From positions 103,215-167,214 of the forward strand of contig NZ_SJPV01000010.1 of assembly GCF_007860135.1 (NCBI RefSeq): a DNA stretch of 64,000 nt. Reading direction: 5' to 3'. The translations under genes were made by a program, and so were the position numbers. Position 1 is the stretch's first letter; every line of letters begins with the position of its first letter. Below are positions 62,703 through 64,000 of the stretch, in pieces. The DNA comes from Novipirellula artificiosorum (GTDB taxonomy: Bacteria; Planctomycetota; Planctomycetia; Pirellulales; Pirellulaceae). The notes below the pieces were generated by a model, which saw only the letters and a program-made list of their open reading frames with translations, had not been told where the DNA came from and did no database searches.

Positions 62703-64000
62703 CGGACAAACCGAAGAATTCATCCGAATTCGATGACGACATGTCGGAATACTTACAAACGTTTCTGGACGAGACCGAAGAGCAACTCGATGACCTCGTC
62801 GAAACGATGTTATCGCTCGAGAAGGTGTCGACAAACGCAGAAGAATTGAATGAGGCCTTTCGACTGATCCATTCCATCAAGGGCTCGGCCGGGATGATGG
62901 GCTTGGACCCGATTACGGTGTTGACTCATCACCTGGAAAACCGCTTCGAACGGTTTCGTTCCGGCACCGAGCAGCTCGATGAGCCCACGATGAACTTGGT
63001 GCTGAGGTGCATTGATTTCCTTCGCCAATGCAACGCTCGACTACGCGACGGTGAGGCCTTAGGCAGTCCTACCGAGTTGCTTGGCGAGTTAAAGCAATTG
63101 GAAAAGCATTCGGCCACACAAAAAGCCGAGCAAGAGGATAATGTGTTAACATCCGCGGCGGAGGAATCGGTTGCCGGCCAAGTCTTAGAGCCCACGATGG
63201 ATGACATCGCATCAACCGACATGTCATCGACTCAGGCGGCTGCCGAAGCGGAGGATGCGGTGGTTCGCATGGTGATTCGATTTCGCCCCCGCTTGCAACT
63301 GGCAGATTTAAAAGCTCAATTGATCGTGAACCGATTGGCGGCATTGGGGCATCTGAAATCGACTCAGCCCGTGTTGGACTCTCTACTGGAGAACGAGCAA
63401 CTCGAAGAGTTCGAGGTCAGGCTTGAAACCCACGAGAACTTTGATCAGCTGCGTAGCGCCGCGGAGGTTGACGGCGTGGAAGCGATTGATTTCCCAGACA
63501 ATGCGGTTGAGTTCGCTCGGGCAGCTGAAGTCGATGAAGCCAGTGCTCAGGATTTACTGAAAATCAAGGCCGATGATCCTCCTGATCAACAAAGCCAATC
63601 CTTTGACGAGCCTGTTGCTGTCTTCATCGAGGCGGAATCCGATTTACCCGATCGAGGATCTTCGACCGTGCATGCTGGCGCGACCGATACCGCTGCCCCG
63701 GAGCGGGTTGAACCCGATGGCGATCCGGAACGCGTTGCATCGCCTGTATCCGAAACGCACGCGTCGGACAAAGCGACCGGTAAGGTTGCCGAAACCATGC
63801 GTGTCGAGATCGACCGGCTCGATGGTCTGATGAATCTGGCAGGAGAATTAGTTGTCAACCGAGCCCGCTTTGTCCAGATTTCCAGCCAGATCAGTCCAGC
63901 GCATCGGAAAGCCAGTACGCTGAATCGGATCCGCGAATTTTGTGACAGCTTGCGTCACACGATCGATGGCTTAGAGGATGAAACGGCGGAACCGGCCGAT
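62699..64000 (+). CDS. cheA: Chemotaxis histidine kinase CheA (N-terminal part)
   Basis: 434 codons without a stop, running off the right edge. The start ATG 62699 overlaps the cheR stop. Residues 10-125 form the Hpt domain with phospho-His in FRLIHSIKGSAGMMG. A second alpha/beta domain (about 180-260, VVRMVIRFRPRLQLADLKAQ) is of the CheY/P2-like type. A long acidic linker (about 265-370) leads to the dimerisation helices (VEIDRLDGLMNLAGELVVNRARF). The kinase and CheW-like domains lie beyond the window. It autophosphorylates and passes phosphate to CheY/CheB. Confidence 0.93.
   Translation, partial: MTDKPKNSSEFDDDMSEYLQTFLDETEEQLDDLVETMLSLEKVSTNAEELNEAFRLIHSIKGSAGMMGLDPITVLTHHLENRFERFRSGTEQLDEPTMNLVLRCIDFLRQCNARLRDGEALGSPTELLGELKQLEKHSATQKAEQEDNVLTSAAEESVAGQVLEPTMDDIASTDMSSTQAAAEAEDAVVRMVIRFRPRLQLADLKAQLIVNRLAALGHLKSTQPVLDSLLENEQLEEFEVRLETHENFDQLRSAAEVDGVEAIDFPDNAVEFARAAEVDEASAQDLLKIKADDPPDQQSQSFDEPVAVFIEAESDLPDRGSSTVHAGATDTAAPERVEPDGDPERVASPVSETHASDKATGKVAETMRVEIDRLDGLMNLAGELVVNRARFVQISSQISPAHRKASTLNRIREFCDSLRHTIDGLEDETAEPAD

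Overview
The window most likely comes from a marine-type planctomycete of the Pirellulaceae (Rhodopirellula-like). This rests on gene content, not on a marker gene: secreted type I sulfatases, giant multi-domain secreted enzymes, two hydrazine-synthase-alpha-like dihaem c-type cytochromes, a DUF6288/PDZ/HEAT protein, a relic SHD1 domain, a surface beta-barrel with a Cys-rich N-terminus, Tat-exported Gfo/Idh/MocA and TIM-barrel sugar enzymes, and FHA-linked signalling. Many genes start with GTG or TTG, and ATGA/GTGA stop-start overlaps recur.

Region 1 (0.4-11.8 kb, minus strand) looks like a sulfated-polysaccharide operon. It runs from a GH2-sulfatase-PA14 fusion of about 1760 residues, through a coupled second sulfatase and a WD40 lipoprotein, to a small membrane protein and two small secreted proteins. 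Region 2 (12.1-14.8 kb, minus) is a tight GT4 glycosyltransferase / GH13 alpha-glucosidase pair that may be acquired. Region 3 (14.8-19.3 kb) holds a BNR-repeat protein between decayed DNA: a relic beta-mannosidase tail, a fold-back element, a 470-bp element with 28-bp perfect inverted ends, and a 29-bp tandem duplication. Region 4 (19.3-29 kb) has exonuclease III, a membrane-anchored protein that may be an alpha/alpha-toroid, two SGNH/SASA O-acetylesterases, a DUF6288 protein, an SHD1 remnant and the Cys-rich beta-barrel.

Region 5 (29-39 kb) centres on two HzsA-like dihaem proteins, one next to an aldo/keto reductase. The other is fused to a discoidin-like domain and an FGE-sulfatase-type domain, and is coupled to a beta-propeller protein and a Tat-exported isomerase-like protein. 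Region 6 (39-56.5 kb) is mostly housekeeping and signalling: beta-lactamase-fold hydrolase, metallophosphoesterase/SixA, PQQ-type propeller, Gfo/Idh/MocA oxidoreductase, a short RecQ overlapping an FHA-GAF-cyclase, HemG, STAS, PtsP, RDD and Rex. Region 7 (56.5-59.4 kb) is an integrative-element scar at tRNA-Gln(UUG): an atypical tyrosine recombinase, a helix-turn-helix gene and a frame-broken fragment that resembles a BREX/PglX-type methyltransferase. Region 8 (59.4-64 kb) is a chemotaxis operon (CheW, twin-PAS cytosolic MCP, CheR, CheA running off the edge). It is interrupted by a REP-like inverted repeat with a possible transposase tail.

Repeats or fold-back elements overlap the stop codons of three genes (GT4, metallophosphoesterase, CheW). 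I see no CRISPR array, rRNA or intact transposase. Domain calls come from reading the protein sequences; no database search was run.
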